DNA of 64,000 bases from HK-STAS-PATE-36 sp964565615 (GTDB lineage Bacteria; Patescibacteriota; Saccharimonadia; Saccharimonadales; JAGQNJ01). Positions 25,328 to 34,563 of this stretch are shown one piece after another. Below the pieces are notes generated by a model. That model saw nothing but the letters and a program-made list of their open reading frames with translations. It searched no databases and was not told where the DNA came from. The DNA is taken from positions 9,623-73,622 of the forward strand of contig CAZMFO010000003.1 of the NCBI GenBank assembly GCA_964565615.1, read 5' to 3'. Within the stretch, counting starts at the first letter, position 1; each line of letters begins with the position of its first letter. The position numbers and the translations under genes are program-made.

Positions 25328-28300
25328 TAAAATCCAAACACCTTTCTTAGCGTATTAAGCACAATTGTCATGACGCTATCTGATGCACGCCCAATAATGG
25401 CAGACTTTGATTCACCATGACCCATATTATCACTACTGTCCTTCGAAATAGGTTGAATACTATAGATCCTAGATGTAGGCAAGTCTGAAACAATCACAAT
25501 ATGCTCAGATGACATAGCTGTGTCCTCTGATGTTTTATTATTAAAAGTCTTGGTTTCTGACCCCTCAGTATATGCTACTTGACTGGTAGCTGGCTCATCA
25601 GTCTTCCATGACACGACTATTTGTCCGCGGGCTTCTGCGCCAGCGCCCTTAATAGATGTTTCGATAGATATATCACTAATTTTTGGAGGCCTTGTATCTA
25701 ACGCAGTCTTAAAGTTTACCCTATCAGACTCTGCTAGATTTCCATCACCATCACGGCTCTGTGCAGACAGCGAATAATTACTGTTGTCTTGCAAACCTTT
25801 AATAACTATTTCGTGATCTGTCTTCATTTGGTTGTCAGATATGTTGCTTGTACTGCCATTCTCAATTCCATAAATTACTGCTGAAGTTGTGGGCACATTT
25901 GTTTTCCAGCTTACTTTTTGAGTACTTGTTGGCTGGTCCGGCATTGGCTGGAAGCGTAAATCAGAAATTCTTGGTCTAGGCGGGGTAGTGAAAGAGTAAA
26001 TATCACCAGGATATTGACCACCTTCGGAATCTAATAAAATAATTCTGTAATAATACTTAACACCGTCCTCCAGATCGGGCAACTCTACTGTATATACTGA
26101 CTCTTCTGTTGAGGTATTTAATTCAACTCTACCGCCAAAGGACTCTGATTTACCATAATCAATACTTGCTTTTGTTGCATCCTTAGAAGTAAATTGAACA
26201 CTCGCGCTATTTAATCGTACTTTCGTTGTCTTTACGTCTTTAGCCACTGGTGCCGGTTTAGTCGTAAAGCTCATTTCTTGGTAGACTCCAGTATTACCGT
26301 CTTCATCAGTCCAACGGGCTACAAAGTAGTATGTAGTACCGGCATCCAGGTTATCCATGTCTAGAATATGGCTAGTAACCTGGGACGAATTACTGATTTC
26401 ACTAGCAAAATATTGTCCACGAGACTTGCCGATCGCCACCTTAGAGTCACTTTCACGATTCGTAGACCATTGAATACGTGCTTTTTTAGTTGTAACATTC
26501 AAAATCTCAGGCTTCGCTACAACATCTGCCGGTTCCGTAAACTTACCGGTCGGATACATATTGACTATGGTACTGTAAGCCCCACAATTATTAGCACTAT
26601 CGCAAGCACGTATCTTGTAATAGTATCGCATCTGAGGAATTCCACCATCTACAAAGCTTAACCCTGCAGTTGTAGCAATTTGGCCGAAATTCTGGTTATC
26701 TATTGATCGATAAATCTTATAGTTTGACACACCGGAGCCCGTGCTCTCTGGTGGCGCCCAAGACAAAGCTATCTTCCAGTTTGATGTTGATTTTGTTGAA
26801 ATATCAGCAATCTCTATATTCGTCGGCATCCCTGGCGCAGCAGTATTCGCCGTAAAGGTTGCGCTAGCATATGTAGCATAGTTTATGTTACCCGCTTCGT
26901 CCTTGGCTACTACATAAAAAGTATTTTCACCGGGCTGTGTCGCGTATGGTCCAGACGGAATAGTTGTCACTCCTGCATTAGTAAAATTACATGTATTTAC
27001 GGTAGGCAGAGTATTAACTGTGTAGCAATATTCCAAAGCCGAGCTTGGCCCAACAAAAGTATCAGGCTGATTCCAACTAAAAGCGAAAGAGTTTGTAGTA
27101 TTTGTGGCTGGAGTAACGGTAGCATTTCGAGGCGAAGAAGGCGCAGATGTATTGATTTTGATTACTGCAGTAGCATAAGAGGTCGAGAAGTTGCCTGCCT
27201 GATCAACGGTTCTAAAGTAGACAATATTATTACCTTCAATTAAATTTGGATAATCATAGGTTGCATCTGTACGATAACTACCATTATTTGGCAAAATATC
27301 GCTTACGTCCTGGTTGCCATTATGACTAGCCCCAAACCATGTACCGTCACCAATCTTATATTGCAAACCAAGAACACCTGAATGGCTGTCACTCACTGAA
27401 CCATTACCACTAGTATTCCAAGTCAAACTGACATCGCGCGATGGTAAAAATTGTGATGGGGCAGACACAAAACCAAGGGTAGCAGGGGCAGTATTATCAA
27501 AACGAAAGGTAAACTGTTCAGATGACCCAGTGAAGACATTATCCGAATTATCTATTGCCTTGATATTTAAATAATATGGATTAGTTGATGATACTAAACC
27601 ACTACCAACCAAGCTCGCTACCGACATATCAAGATACGTAGAATCAACTGTAAAGGCGCATTTGTTATCGGTTTGGATCGGACTGGTTCCGAGAACTCCT
27701 TTGTCAGTTTCAGGATCTGCATTTTGATCTTGTCCTAGGTATAAACAATACCCTTTAATGCCAGTAGCACCTGGATTGCTATCGTCTGAACCAGCACCCC
27801 ACGAAAAGTATGGTGTGGTGGTATTTACCCAATCATTACTGGCGATTACCTGGCCACCCTGGGATTTACGCATCTCAATATCACGCGCATTGTCTGTTGG
27901 TGGATTGACGTCTGGGTTAATCGTGACTGTAATACCGTTTACCGCTATAGCCTGAGAGCCATTGCTCGCCAAATATGCTCGCCATTTGAACTGCCGTGTA
28001 CCGATCGGCAACGAACCAATGTGATCATTCACCTCCTGAGCGGTATTTCGATCACTTGACCCGGCAGACACCCATGCAGACCCATTCCAGAATAGCCACG
28101 TTGTACCATTGTCGGTCGATATTTGATAATAAATTTCCCCACCATTCTTGGTAGCATCTTCTTCGAAGGTTTTCCAGCTGGCAACCGCCGGTGGATTAAA
28201 TGCTTGATTGGATTCAATAGTTGGTAAGTCCGTAGCGTAACGTTTGCCGATGAAGCTCGCTCCACCGTTTGTGGTTCCAGCAATCATGCTATTTGAGTCT

Positions 28301-31300
28301 TTAATCTTCATGGAGTTAAATTCTTGACTAGCCAAGTCTGGTTTTGTGCCTTTATCTATAATCTCACCTACGGACGGTGTGTTGATGTTGATACCGTCCA
28401 ACCGCACTATCCTACCGTCATCAGGGGTGCCCATATTAGAAACTTGATAATATGATCCCGAAGAAGTGCCGACACCGCCATGACGAATTTGAGTTGGTAC
28501 TAACTCAGGAGCGCTTGTATTGTAAAGCTGTAACTCCGACACAGCTAGCTGTTGCGTATTGGTAGGCATATAAGGATAGCGAATTCTAATATAGCGAGTC
28601 GTGGTGAGCGAGAAGGCGACATCGTGATTGGCCCTATAATAACCATCGGCCACAAATGAAGGATAGGAGTAATTGCTAACAGATGACAGCTGGCTAACTG
28701 TGCCCGTAGAAAAATGGGATTGATAACTCTTCATCTCCTTCACGCCAAATGCCACAGAGTTATTTACCATAGAAGAAACTTTGATGCGATATGCTTTAGC
28801 CGTCGTAGTATTAAACGTTGTAAGCCTATTGAGTTGAGTATTATTCGTAACATTTTCAAGTTGTGCTACATTTCCAGTCTCGAACATACTTGAGTAGGCT
28901 GCAAAGTTATTGACTCTCGGCGCTGCATTGGGATTATAGGTCTCCGTAACCATTATTCTGATATAACGAGCAGTTATATCGTTATCAAAAACAATACGAC
29001 TACCAGCGACCATAGCATTTGTAATAGTTTTAGCGGTCGTCCAGTTCGTATTGTCGCTACTATAGTCAATAGTATAGTTTTTTGGAGCTCTAGCTAGTTC
29101 TCCACAATACCACTCAACACCCCTCATTACGACGCTACTTCCGTAATCGATAGCTAAGTATTGAGGCACACTCACGCTCGGTGCAGTATAGGCAACCCAA
29201 CCCGTTCCCATTGTGCTATCGATAGACTTATCAGCATTGTAAGACGAGTTATTGTTGTAATACGATGAGGCAGTTGCGCTTACCGGCGTAAGCTTGTTTG
29301 TTGTTATATCGCTCTTTTCTATTACATAATCTTTGGGGATTCTAGACGGATCATAAAAATGGAAATCTATAGCGCTAAGTTCCGTAGGTGAAGCAAAAGC
29401 TTGCTCTAGAATTTGAGGACCAGCATTTTGAGCGAATATAGGGTAAGATAAGAATCCCGTGGTATTGTCATTATCTGTCGCACGACCGGGACCATAAGTG
29501 GCTTCATTATTGTTAGTGCCTTGATTGGTTGACATCGTTGATGAAGGCGAAAGATTATTGCTTGTGCCCTTAGTGCTCGTTTCTACGACATAATTTTTTG
29601 GTGCGTAAGTCGCCGAAGATGCAAAGTTTTGTCGTAAGAAATTGAATGATTTATTCGAACCCAAATCAATTTCTAGCCATTCGCTGTTCTCGCCTCCTGA
29701 CCCCAGGTAATTATAGCCACTAGAATGGAATAGACTATCTATGTTACCATCTATGGCATTTGTGACAGCTTGTTGCACTGGGTCAAAACGCGCTTTGATG
29801 GTTGAACCCGAGATCAGGTTAGATCCCCTAGTCGAATTGGTGAATGCGTTGATCGTACTATTGGTCGGGGTTGTGCGATTCTCTTGAATAATTACCAAGC
29901 CCTCATCGGTGCCTACATAAATAGTATTATCGCCAACATTTACTGTAGAGGTATTCTCGGACACATCTATAGTATTAAAGGTTCGTGGAAACGCCATGCT
30001 TGGTCCATGTTGTGTAGAGCTAAACGGTTGTCCAAAGTCTATTGAGGCTGTGTATAGTGACCAATCCGTCGTTTGGTTTACGGCATTGTCTTTTACGAAG
30101 ACTGAATTTGGTGCAGTCCAAGATACACTGCTATTTCCTCTGTATATTGCATACAGAGCACCGTCAGATGTTAGCTTTGAGTCGACAATAACATAGTTAT
30201 TTCCCGCTGGTAATAGGTTGGTTTTAACAATGCTGACGGCGCCCTGTTCGTCTTTAATAATCTGTGCTGTCTTGTATGTTGTTGCGACTAAGTACACTTT
30301 TCCTGAGATGTATTTAGAATCAATGCTCCTAATTGCTTGGTCAGCCAGCGCCGGAGATGTAGAAGTAGAATACCTCACGGTTCCAAGGGCTGTGTTGTTG
30401 GTCATGGCGCTGACTTGCCATCTATATATTCCGCCGTTTTTGCCAGCATATAAATAACCGTTTTCGACAGTAATGGTCGGGAACCCGCCTCCAGCCGTTA
30501 CGTAGGCGGTGCGTTGCCAAGTGTCTTGGCGAATTACATCGATCCCAAGGTCCGTCGATACAAAATAGTAGGTGTTGTCGGCAGCTACATCCAAAACATT
30601 GTTCGATTGCAACTGCCCATCTGCCACACTAAAGTTCTTTACCGCATCTCGCAGCGATAAACGTAGTTTATTGTCATTTGGTTCAACTTTAGAATTATCA
30701 TAGCTATAGTTACTAGGTGTCGTAAAGTTCCATGTAAAAGAGGTTTCTATAGCATACGAACGTGCACTGATCCCAAGCATTATCAAACATGCCACTATCA
30801 TTGATCCGACAATTGATTTATTGCGATAGCCGGAATTATTCCACTTACCATACCATGAAAACCGAGTCATAAAATATCGGTGTAATTTATAAATAACTTT
30901 TTTTGTATATATTAAAACAGCTCCAATAAAACGCCCACAATAAGAGTTGTTAAGTTTCGATATTATTGATGCTAGAGATTTATACATACCTGAATTCTTA
31001 AGAATATTTACTACTCTTTTCAAATACATGTGAACATTGCCAAAAATAATACTCCAATATTTTGACAACAGAACAAAAGTCTTAGATTTTCGTATCCTTG
31101 ATAACAATAAAACACAAAATCTTCTTAATCTATCTAAAAGTTTATGAACAATCTTTGCTATTCGTACAACAAAAAAACTAAGAAATTTAAGAAAAATTAA
31201 TGCCGTATTAACAAAAATTCTCAAGCCTTTAACTATCTTGACTAAAACAAGTCTAGCTCTGTTCTTAATTTTTATGCTATATTGATTAATAAACAAATTA

Positions 31301-31338
31301 CACCTCGCGAATAATAAGTCGTGACTTAACTGAATCAT
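25327..31338 (-). CDS. Giant secreted multidomain surface protein (discoidin-like and FnIII repeats)
   Basis: 2,003 residues. Residues 1-156 are strongly basic and hydrophobic; 175-196 form a signal helix ending SARSYA, after which the protein is extracellular in composition. Regions around 530-960 contain several F5/8-type C (discoidin-like) modules, for example YLAIDYGSSVVMRGVEWY and ARYIRIMVTE, known carbohydrate/lipid-binding folds. Residues about 1430-1985 contain fibronectin-III or phosphatase-N-like repeats (WSTNRESDSKVAIGKS, TTYYFVARWTDEDGN, YYYRIILLDSEGG). No LPxTG or obvious anchor follows. It is probably an adhesin for host or biofilm contact. ATG 30870 (residue 157) would give a normal signal peptide and is an alternative start. 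First gene of an operon with an ABC exporter. Confidence 0.8.
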   Translation of the reverse strand: MIQLSHDLLFARCNLFINQYSIKIKNRARLVLVKIVKGLRIFVNTALIFLKFLSFFVVRIAKIVHKLLDRLRRFCVLLLSRIRKSKTFVLLSKYWSIIFGNVHMYLKRVVNILKNSGMYKSLASIISKLNNSYCGRFIGAVLIYTKKVIYKLHRYFMTRFSWYGKWNNSGYRNKSIVGSMIVACLIMLGISARSYAIETSFTWNFTTPSNYSYDNSKVEPNDNKLRLSLRDAVKNFSVADGQLQSNNVLDVAADNTYYFVSTDLGIDVIRQDTWQRTAYVTAGGGFPTITVENGYLYAGKNGGIYRWQVSAMTNNTALGTVRYSTSTSPALADQAIRSIDSKYISGKVYLVATTYKTAQIIKDEQGAVSIVKTNLLPAGNNYVIVDSKLTSDGALYAIYRGNSSVSWTAPNSVFVKDNAVNQTTDWSLYTASIDFGQPFSSTQHGPSMAFPRTFNTIDVSENTSTVNVGDNTIYVGTDEGLVIIQENRTTPTNSTINAFTNSTRGSNLISGSTIKARFDPVQQAVTNAIDGNIDSLFHSSGYNYLGSGGENSEWLEIDLGSNKSFNFLRQNFASSATYAPKNYVVETSTKGTSNNLSPSSTMSTNQGTNNNEATYGPGRATDNDNTTGFLSYPIFAQNAGPQILEQAFASPTELSAIDFHFYDPSRIPKDYVIEKSDITTNKLTPVSATASSYYNNNSSYNADKSIDSTMGTGWVAYTAPSVSVPQYLAIDYGSSVVMRGVEWYCGELARAPKNYTIDYSSDNTNWTTAKTITNAMVAGSRIVFDNDITARYIRIMVTETYNPNAAPRVNNFAAYSSMFETGNVAQLENVTNNTQLNRLTTFNTTTAKAYRIKVSSMVNNSVAFGVKEMKSYQSHFSTGTVSQLSSVSNYSYPSFVADGYYRANHDVAFSLTTTRYIRIRYPYMPTNTQQLAVSELQLYNTSAPELVPTQIRHGGVGTSSGSYYQVSNMGTPDDGRIVRLDGININTPSVGEIIDKGTKPDLASQEFNSMKIKDSNSMIAGTTNGGASFIGKRYATDLPTIESNQAFNPPAVASWKTFEEDATKNGGEIYYQISTDNGTTWLFWNGSAWVSAGSSDRNTAQEVNDHIGSLPIGTRQFKWRAYLASNGSQAIAVNGITVTINPDVNPPTDNARDIEMRKSQGGQVIASNDWVNTTTPYFSWGAGSDDSNPGATGIKGYCLYLGQDQNADPETDKGVLGTSPIQTDNKCAFTVDSTYLDMSVASLVGSGLVSSTNPYYLNIKAIDNSDNVFTGSSEQFTFRFDNTAPATLGFVSAPSQFLPSRDVSLTWNTSGNGSVSDSHSGVLGLQYKIGDGTWFGASHNGNQDVSDILPNNGSYRTDATYDYPNLIEGNNIVYFRTVDQAGNFSTSYATAVIKINTSAPSSPRNATVTPATNTTNSFAFSWNQPDTFVGPSSALEYCYTVNTLPTVNTCNFTNAGVTTIPSGPYATQPGENTFYVVAKDEAGNINYATYASATFTANTAAPGMPTNIEIADISTKSTSNWKIALSWAPPESTGSGVSNYKIYRSIDNQNFGQIATTAGLSFVDGGIPQMRYYYKIRACDSANNCGAYSTIVNMYPTGKFTEPADVVAKPEILNVTTKKARIQWSTNRESDSKVAIGKSRGQYFASEISNSSQVTSHILDMDNLDAGTTYYFVARWTDEDGNTGVYQEMSFTTKPAPVAKDVKTTKVRLNSASVQFTSKDATKASIDYGKSESFGGRVELNTSTEESVYTVELPDLEDGVKYYYRIILLDSEGGQYPGDIYSFTTPPRPRISDLRFQPMPDQPTSTQKVSWKTNVPTTSAVIYGIENGSTSNISDNQMKTDHEIVIKGLQDNSNYSLSAQSRDGDGNLAESDRVNFKTALDTRPPKISDISIETSIKGAGAEARGQIVVSWKTDEPATSQVAYTEGSETKTFNNKTSEDTAMSSEHIVIVSDLPTSRIYSIQPISKDSSDNMGHGESKSAIIGRASDSVMTIVLNTLRKVFGF

Positions 31339-31513
31339 TCAATCAAATCAAGCTTATGTTTATTTTAACAAACTCTACTTTACTCAGCAATAGTGATCAA
31401 TGTATCAGAACATAATTTTTGTGTCATATCATTGCGACGTTTTTGCACAAATGTCATCTATTATTGCGAAAGCAAGGCGTTTTGTTTATAATACTCTCTC
31501 GTACTACCTTAGT

Positions 31514-31519
31514 TATACT
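31514..31519 (+). promoter_or_regulatory. -10 box for tRNA-Asn
   Basis: TATACT lies 21 nt before the first base of tRNA-Asn, a reasonable -10 for a tRNA precursor with a short leader. Confidence 0.4.
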
Positions 31520-31540
31520 TTGGTAGAAGTTAATTAATAA

Positions 31541-31615
31541 TCCGGGGTAGCTCAGCGGTAGAGCGGGTGGCTGTTAACCACTAGGTCGTAGGTTCGAATC
31601 CTATCCCCGGAGCCA
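31541..31615 (+). tRNA. tRNA-Asn (GTT)
   Basis: 75 nt including an encoded CCA. Acceptor stem TCCGGGG/CCCCGGA pairs perfectly; the anticodon loop reads CTGTTAA with anticodon GTT; the T arm contains GGTTCGAATCC. Its 3' end is the attachment site of the mobile element that begins here, and the recombinase gene runs antisense into it. The gene's own terminator appears to be displaced to 35512-35543. Confidence 0.95.
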
Positions 31616-33146
31616 AATTAGGACTTTTTAGGAATTGGTCGCCCATTCGGGCGGCTTTTTCTTTGGTTGCGCGGAGCGCAAGCCAGATGTTTTCTTGGGG
31701 GGAATTGGAATTAGGGCGCGGCAGGAGCCGCGCTTGTTTTCTAGATAAAAAGAGGTTCAATCCGTCAATTTCAGCAAAAGCAGATTTTATGGCTATCGGC
31801 TCGGCGTTTTCTGCTATTTTCTTGAGAGAAACAGCCATTTTTATCCACTGGCGCATAGGTTCAACCCACGCATTAGCGGCAAGCGTCAGCTTGCTAATTT
31901 GCTCGTCCAGTGACTTCTTTTCACTCATCAGCTCGGCTTGTTTAGCTTTGTAAGTTGGCTGGTCAATATCTTGGTCTAGGTAACTATCGAGAAGTCGCTG
32001 TAACTTGCCCTGTAAATTACGCACTTTATCTTGTGCCTGGGCTATAAATACGCCAGTAGTTCGCTCGGCTGTTTTTTCGTCCTCGTCCAGCATTTTATTA
32101 AGCGTGGTTGCCCACACACTCGGCAGGGCGTAGCTCTGCAATATGTCAGATAACTGCGCCACAAGTTGCGGTTCGGTTACGGCAGGCTCTATGCATTTCA
32201 TTATCTTGCTTTTGCGCGTGCAGCGGTAATAGGTGTATTCGTGTATATTACCGTTCTTCTGGTGTTTTACTTTCTTTTCGGCAGTAATCGCCATATTGCA
32301 CGCACCGCAGGTCAGTAAACCGCACAAGGCTTGTGGTGCATTTGCGCCTTTTCGCGTGTGTCCGCGTTGCTCCAATACGGACTGCACCGTGTCAAACAGT
32401 TTTTTGGACATAATCGGCGCATGCTTGCCCTCGTAGACTTCGCCAGCATATCTAAAATGTCCGTAATAAAACGGATTGGTCAGCATATATTTGATTTGGT
32501 CTTTTTTGAGGGGCAAGCCACCGCTGGTTTTTATGCTATTATCTGCGAAATAGTCAGCAATTTCCTGTAAACCTTTGTTGCCTTTGCTGTACAGCTCAAA
32601 TGCAGATACAACCAGCGGCGCACGCCGTTTATCTATAACAATAGTGCGGGTACGTACATCATTTATGTAGCCAAGCGGTGCAAGTCCAGGCATTTCGCCC
32701 CGTCTGACTTTCTGGCGCAAACCACGCTTGGTGTTTTCGGACAAATTGTCTACATAGTATTTTGACTGACCAAACGCAATAGACAGCATAAACTTTCCCT
32801 GCGATGTATTCTCAAACCAAAATGTCGGGAACTTTAATGACTGCAAATGCGTTTGGTCTAGCAAATACACAATTTGCCCGCCATCTACGCTGTTTCTAGC
32901 TAGTCTGTCAGGGTGCCAAGCAACAATGCCGCTGGCTTCGCCAGCTTCAATGCGTTTTAGCATTGATCCGAACTTCGGACGACCTGGTATTTTAGCGGTG
33001 CGTTTTTCAATAATAGTGTCTACGATTTGCAAGCCGTTATCTCTAGCGTATTTCCGAAGTTCGGCAATTTGCGCCTCAATGGACAAAACCTGTTTGTCCT
33101 CTACATCCGTACTCTTGCGAGCGTATAAAAAGTATTTTTCTTGCAT
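31581..33146 (-). CDS. Large serine recombinase, tRNA-Asn-targeting
   Basis: 521 residues. Resolvase catalytic domain with nucleophile S12 in FLYARKSTD, EAQIAELRKYA, GIVAWHPDRLARNSVDGG; recombinase domain (APLGYIND, QIKYMLTNPFYYGHFRY); zinc ribbon CGLLTCGACN...YYRC; then a coiled coil (about 380-440). The tail APGIGFEPTT is read from the antisense strand of tRNA-Asn, so about the last ten residues come from the target. Upstream of the core, residues from KQARLLPRP onward are encoded by the left inverted-repeat arm and exist as a mirror copy in the right arm. It is expected to catalyse integration and excision. Very similar to the recombinase at 56153-57838. Confidence 0.92.
   Translation of the reverse strand: MQEKYFLYARKSTDVEDKQVLSIEAQIAELRKYARDNGLQIVDTIIEKRTAKIPGRPKFGSMLKRIEAGEASGIVAWHPDRLARNSVDGGQIVYLLDQTHLQSLKFPTFWFENTSQGKFMLSIAFGQSKYYVDNLSENTKRGLRQKVRRGEMPGLAPLGYINDVRTRTIVIDKRRAPLVVSAFELYSKGNKGLQEIADYFADNSIKTSGGLPLKKDQIKYMLTNPFYYGHFRYAGEVYEGKHAPIMSKKLFDTVQSVLEQRGHTRKGANAPQALCGLLTCGACNMAITAEKKVKHQKNGNIHEYTYYRCTRKSKIMKCIEPAVTEPQLVAQLSDILQSYALPSVWATTLNKMLDEDEKTAERTTGVFIAQAQDKVRNLQGKLQRLLDSYLDQDIDQPTYKAKQAELMSEKKSLDEQISKLTLAANAWVEPMRQWIKMAVSLKKIAENAEPIAIKSAFAEIDGLNLFLSRKQARLLPRPNSNSPQENIWLALRATKEKAARMGDQFLKSPNLAPGIGFEPTT
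31610..31740 (+). repeat. Inverted repeat A1, left arm
   Basis: 131 bp, complementary base for base to 33307-33437 as read by eye. It starts with GAGCCAA at the tRNA end and encodes the last 40 or so element-borne residues of the recombinase. Confidence 0.9.
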
Positions 33147-33163
33147 AGTTTTACCCCCTAAAA

Positions 33164-33227
33164 CTTAAATGACCGTCCTGGTGCAACCAACCTAGAAAGT
33201 CTAGATTGTCCAAGACGGCCATTTAAG
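33164..33227. repeat. Imperfect palindrome upstream of the recombinase gene
   Basis: CTTAAATGACCGTC (33164-33177) pairs with GACGGCCATTTAAG (33214-33227) with one mismatch. A further dyad CTAGA-AAG-TCTAG lies in its loop, and GCAACCAACC pairs with GGTTGGTTGC at 33259-33268. It may be a recombinase-binding site or structured leader. Confidence 0.55.
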
Positions 33228-33306
33228 CCCTCAAAAAATACAAATAGACTTTCACTGGTTGGTTGCTCTTTCATTATACCAAGAAAAACCGCCTTTGGCG
33301 GTCTAA

Positions 33307-33437
33307 AAAACAAGCGCGGCTCCTGCCGCGCCCTAATTCCAATTCCCCCCAAGAAAACATCTGGCTTGCGCTCCGCGCAACCAAAGAAAAAGCCGCCCGA
33401 ATGGGCGACCAATTCCTAAAAAGTCCTAATTTGGCTC
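33307..33437 (-). repeat. Inverted repeat A1, right arm
   Basis: Exact inverted copy of 31610-31740. It ends in TTGGCTC, which is also the first 7 bp of repeat B1. On the plus strand it encodes the same recombinase tail (ending MGDQFLKSPNLA) and continues in frame into module B. Confidence 0.9.
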
Positions 33438-33608
33438 AATTTTACAACGAAGCTCGAACCTATTTCCAGCGCAAAGTGTAACCCAAGCCTCGCCGCCTGT
33501 TTTGGCAAAGCCAAAACGCGCCCCGCCAGAAAAAACCAGCCTTTGCATTTTTGGATTTTCCCCCGCCGAATTTCTTTTTTAATTTGGAAAAGGTTGGTTT
33601 TTCTGTCG
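33431..33608 (+). repeat. Inverted repeat B1, left arm
   Basis: 178 bp, exactly inverted relative to 35319-35496. It begins with the core TTGGCTC. Its first codons continue the mirrored recombinase frame as QFYNEARTYFQRKV and then a stop at 33479-33481. Confidence 0.9.
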
Positions 33609-33622
33609 AGTGCGCTCGGCGT

Positions 33623-34144
33623 TTACGCCGACATTTGGGCTTTTGTTGCTTTCAATAACGCAAGGTCGCGTTTTTGAATAAACTTGCCCTCGTAATTTGT
33701 AGGCTGGTCTTGCTCCAGTAGTGAAATGGCTGTGTCTATATTATCAGTCCAAACTATTGAAAATTGCTCTCGCAATTCTTTCTCGGTAAAGTCTGGTTCT
33801 CCTTTTTCTCCAATTTGCTTGGCAATAAAGCAGTAAGAAGTTTGTTTGAGTTCAAATTGATCTCTGTATTCAATAATCTCGCCAACTTCGCCAGTAACTT
33901 CTGCTTTACAGCCAATTTCTTCAAGCAATTCGCGTTCTAATGCAGTTGGTACATCTTCGCCATCATCAATACCGCCACCAGGCAATTTGTGATAATCGTG
34001 AAGCCCGACACGCAAGAGCGCAATTTTTCCTGCACTATCTGATACAACTGCTCTTGCTGCTTCACGATTTCTAAAATTGCCAGTTTCTATAGCTGGTGCG
34101 TCAGGGTTTATGTCCTGTTCGTGAATTGTGAGTATGTTTTTCAT
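33623..34144 (-). CDS. Nudix hydrolase
   Basis: 173 residues with a complete Nudix box, GGGIDDGEDVPTALERELLEEIGC in two parts around residues 56-79 (GX5EX7REUXEEXG pattern), which binds metal and hydrolyses a nucleoside diphosphate linked to another moiety. The exact substrate cannot be told. Last gene of the three-gene cargo operon, overlapping the HIT gene by 4 nt. Two small hairpins, including CGGCGTTTACGCCG at 33617-33630, overlap its stop. Confidence 0.92.
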   Translation of the reverse strand: MKNILTIHEQDINPDAPAIETGNFRNREAARAVVSDSAGKIALLRVGLHDYHKLPGGGIDDGEDVPTALERELLEEIGCKAEVTGEVGEIIEYRDQFELKQTSYCFIAKQIGEKGEPDFTEKELREQFSIVWTDNIDTAISLLEQDQPTNYEGKFIQKRDLALLKATKAQMSA

Positions 34145-34563
34145 AGACTAGTAAGTTTCTGCTTAATTTTATTAAATTCGTCCTGCGTTAATTCAATAGC
34201 CTCCAGTTCTGTTTTGAGTGGCCAGTCTTTATCGTTGAACTCTTTTCCACCTATAACAACGGGTCTTGAATATCGCGGCACAAAATGGAAATGAACATTT
34301 GGGTCTTTCATCATCAGTGCCAAATAATTAAACTTTTCTGCGCCAAAGGCGTTGCGTAGCAACTCTTCTGCGTCTTTTGCGACAGTGGCAAACTCTGCCC
34401 ACTCGTCAGATGTCAAACCGCCCAGATCTGTAGCCTCTGATTTTGCGGCAAGCACTAGGCTTCCGATAGTTATCTGTTTTGGTCTCAGCAACACAACCCA
34501 ATGCGCGTATTCTCTCATGAGTGTGCCTGGGTAGCCGAAAGTCTTAATAGTGATGTTCATCAT
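34141..34563 (-). CDS. HIT-family hydrolase
   Basis: 140 residues. The C-terminal block DPNVHFHFVPRYS matches the histidine-triad active site (HxHxx) of HIT proteins, with LVLAAKSEATDLGGLTSDEWAEF (in parts) as the preceding helix. HIT enzymes hydrolyse or transfer nucleotides from mono- or dinucleoside compounds. It overlaps both neighbours by 4 nt, so the three cargo genes are translated as a unit. Confidence 0.82.
   Translation of the reverse strand: MMNITIKTFGYPGTLMREYAHWVVLLRPKQITIGSLVLAAKSEATDLGGLTSDEWAEFATVAKDAEELLRNAFGAEKFNYLALMMKDPNVHFHFVPRYSRPVVIGGKEFNDKDWPLKTELEAIELTQDEFNKIKQKLTSL

Noticed and set aside
33158..33481. Open frames on both strands between the recombinase and Nudix genes
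   Set aside because: The plus-strand frame is a mirrored copy of the recombinase tail; the minus-strand one is its shadow through the repeat. They are reported as repeat structure instead.
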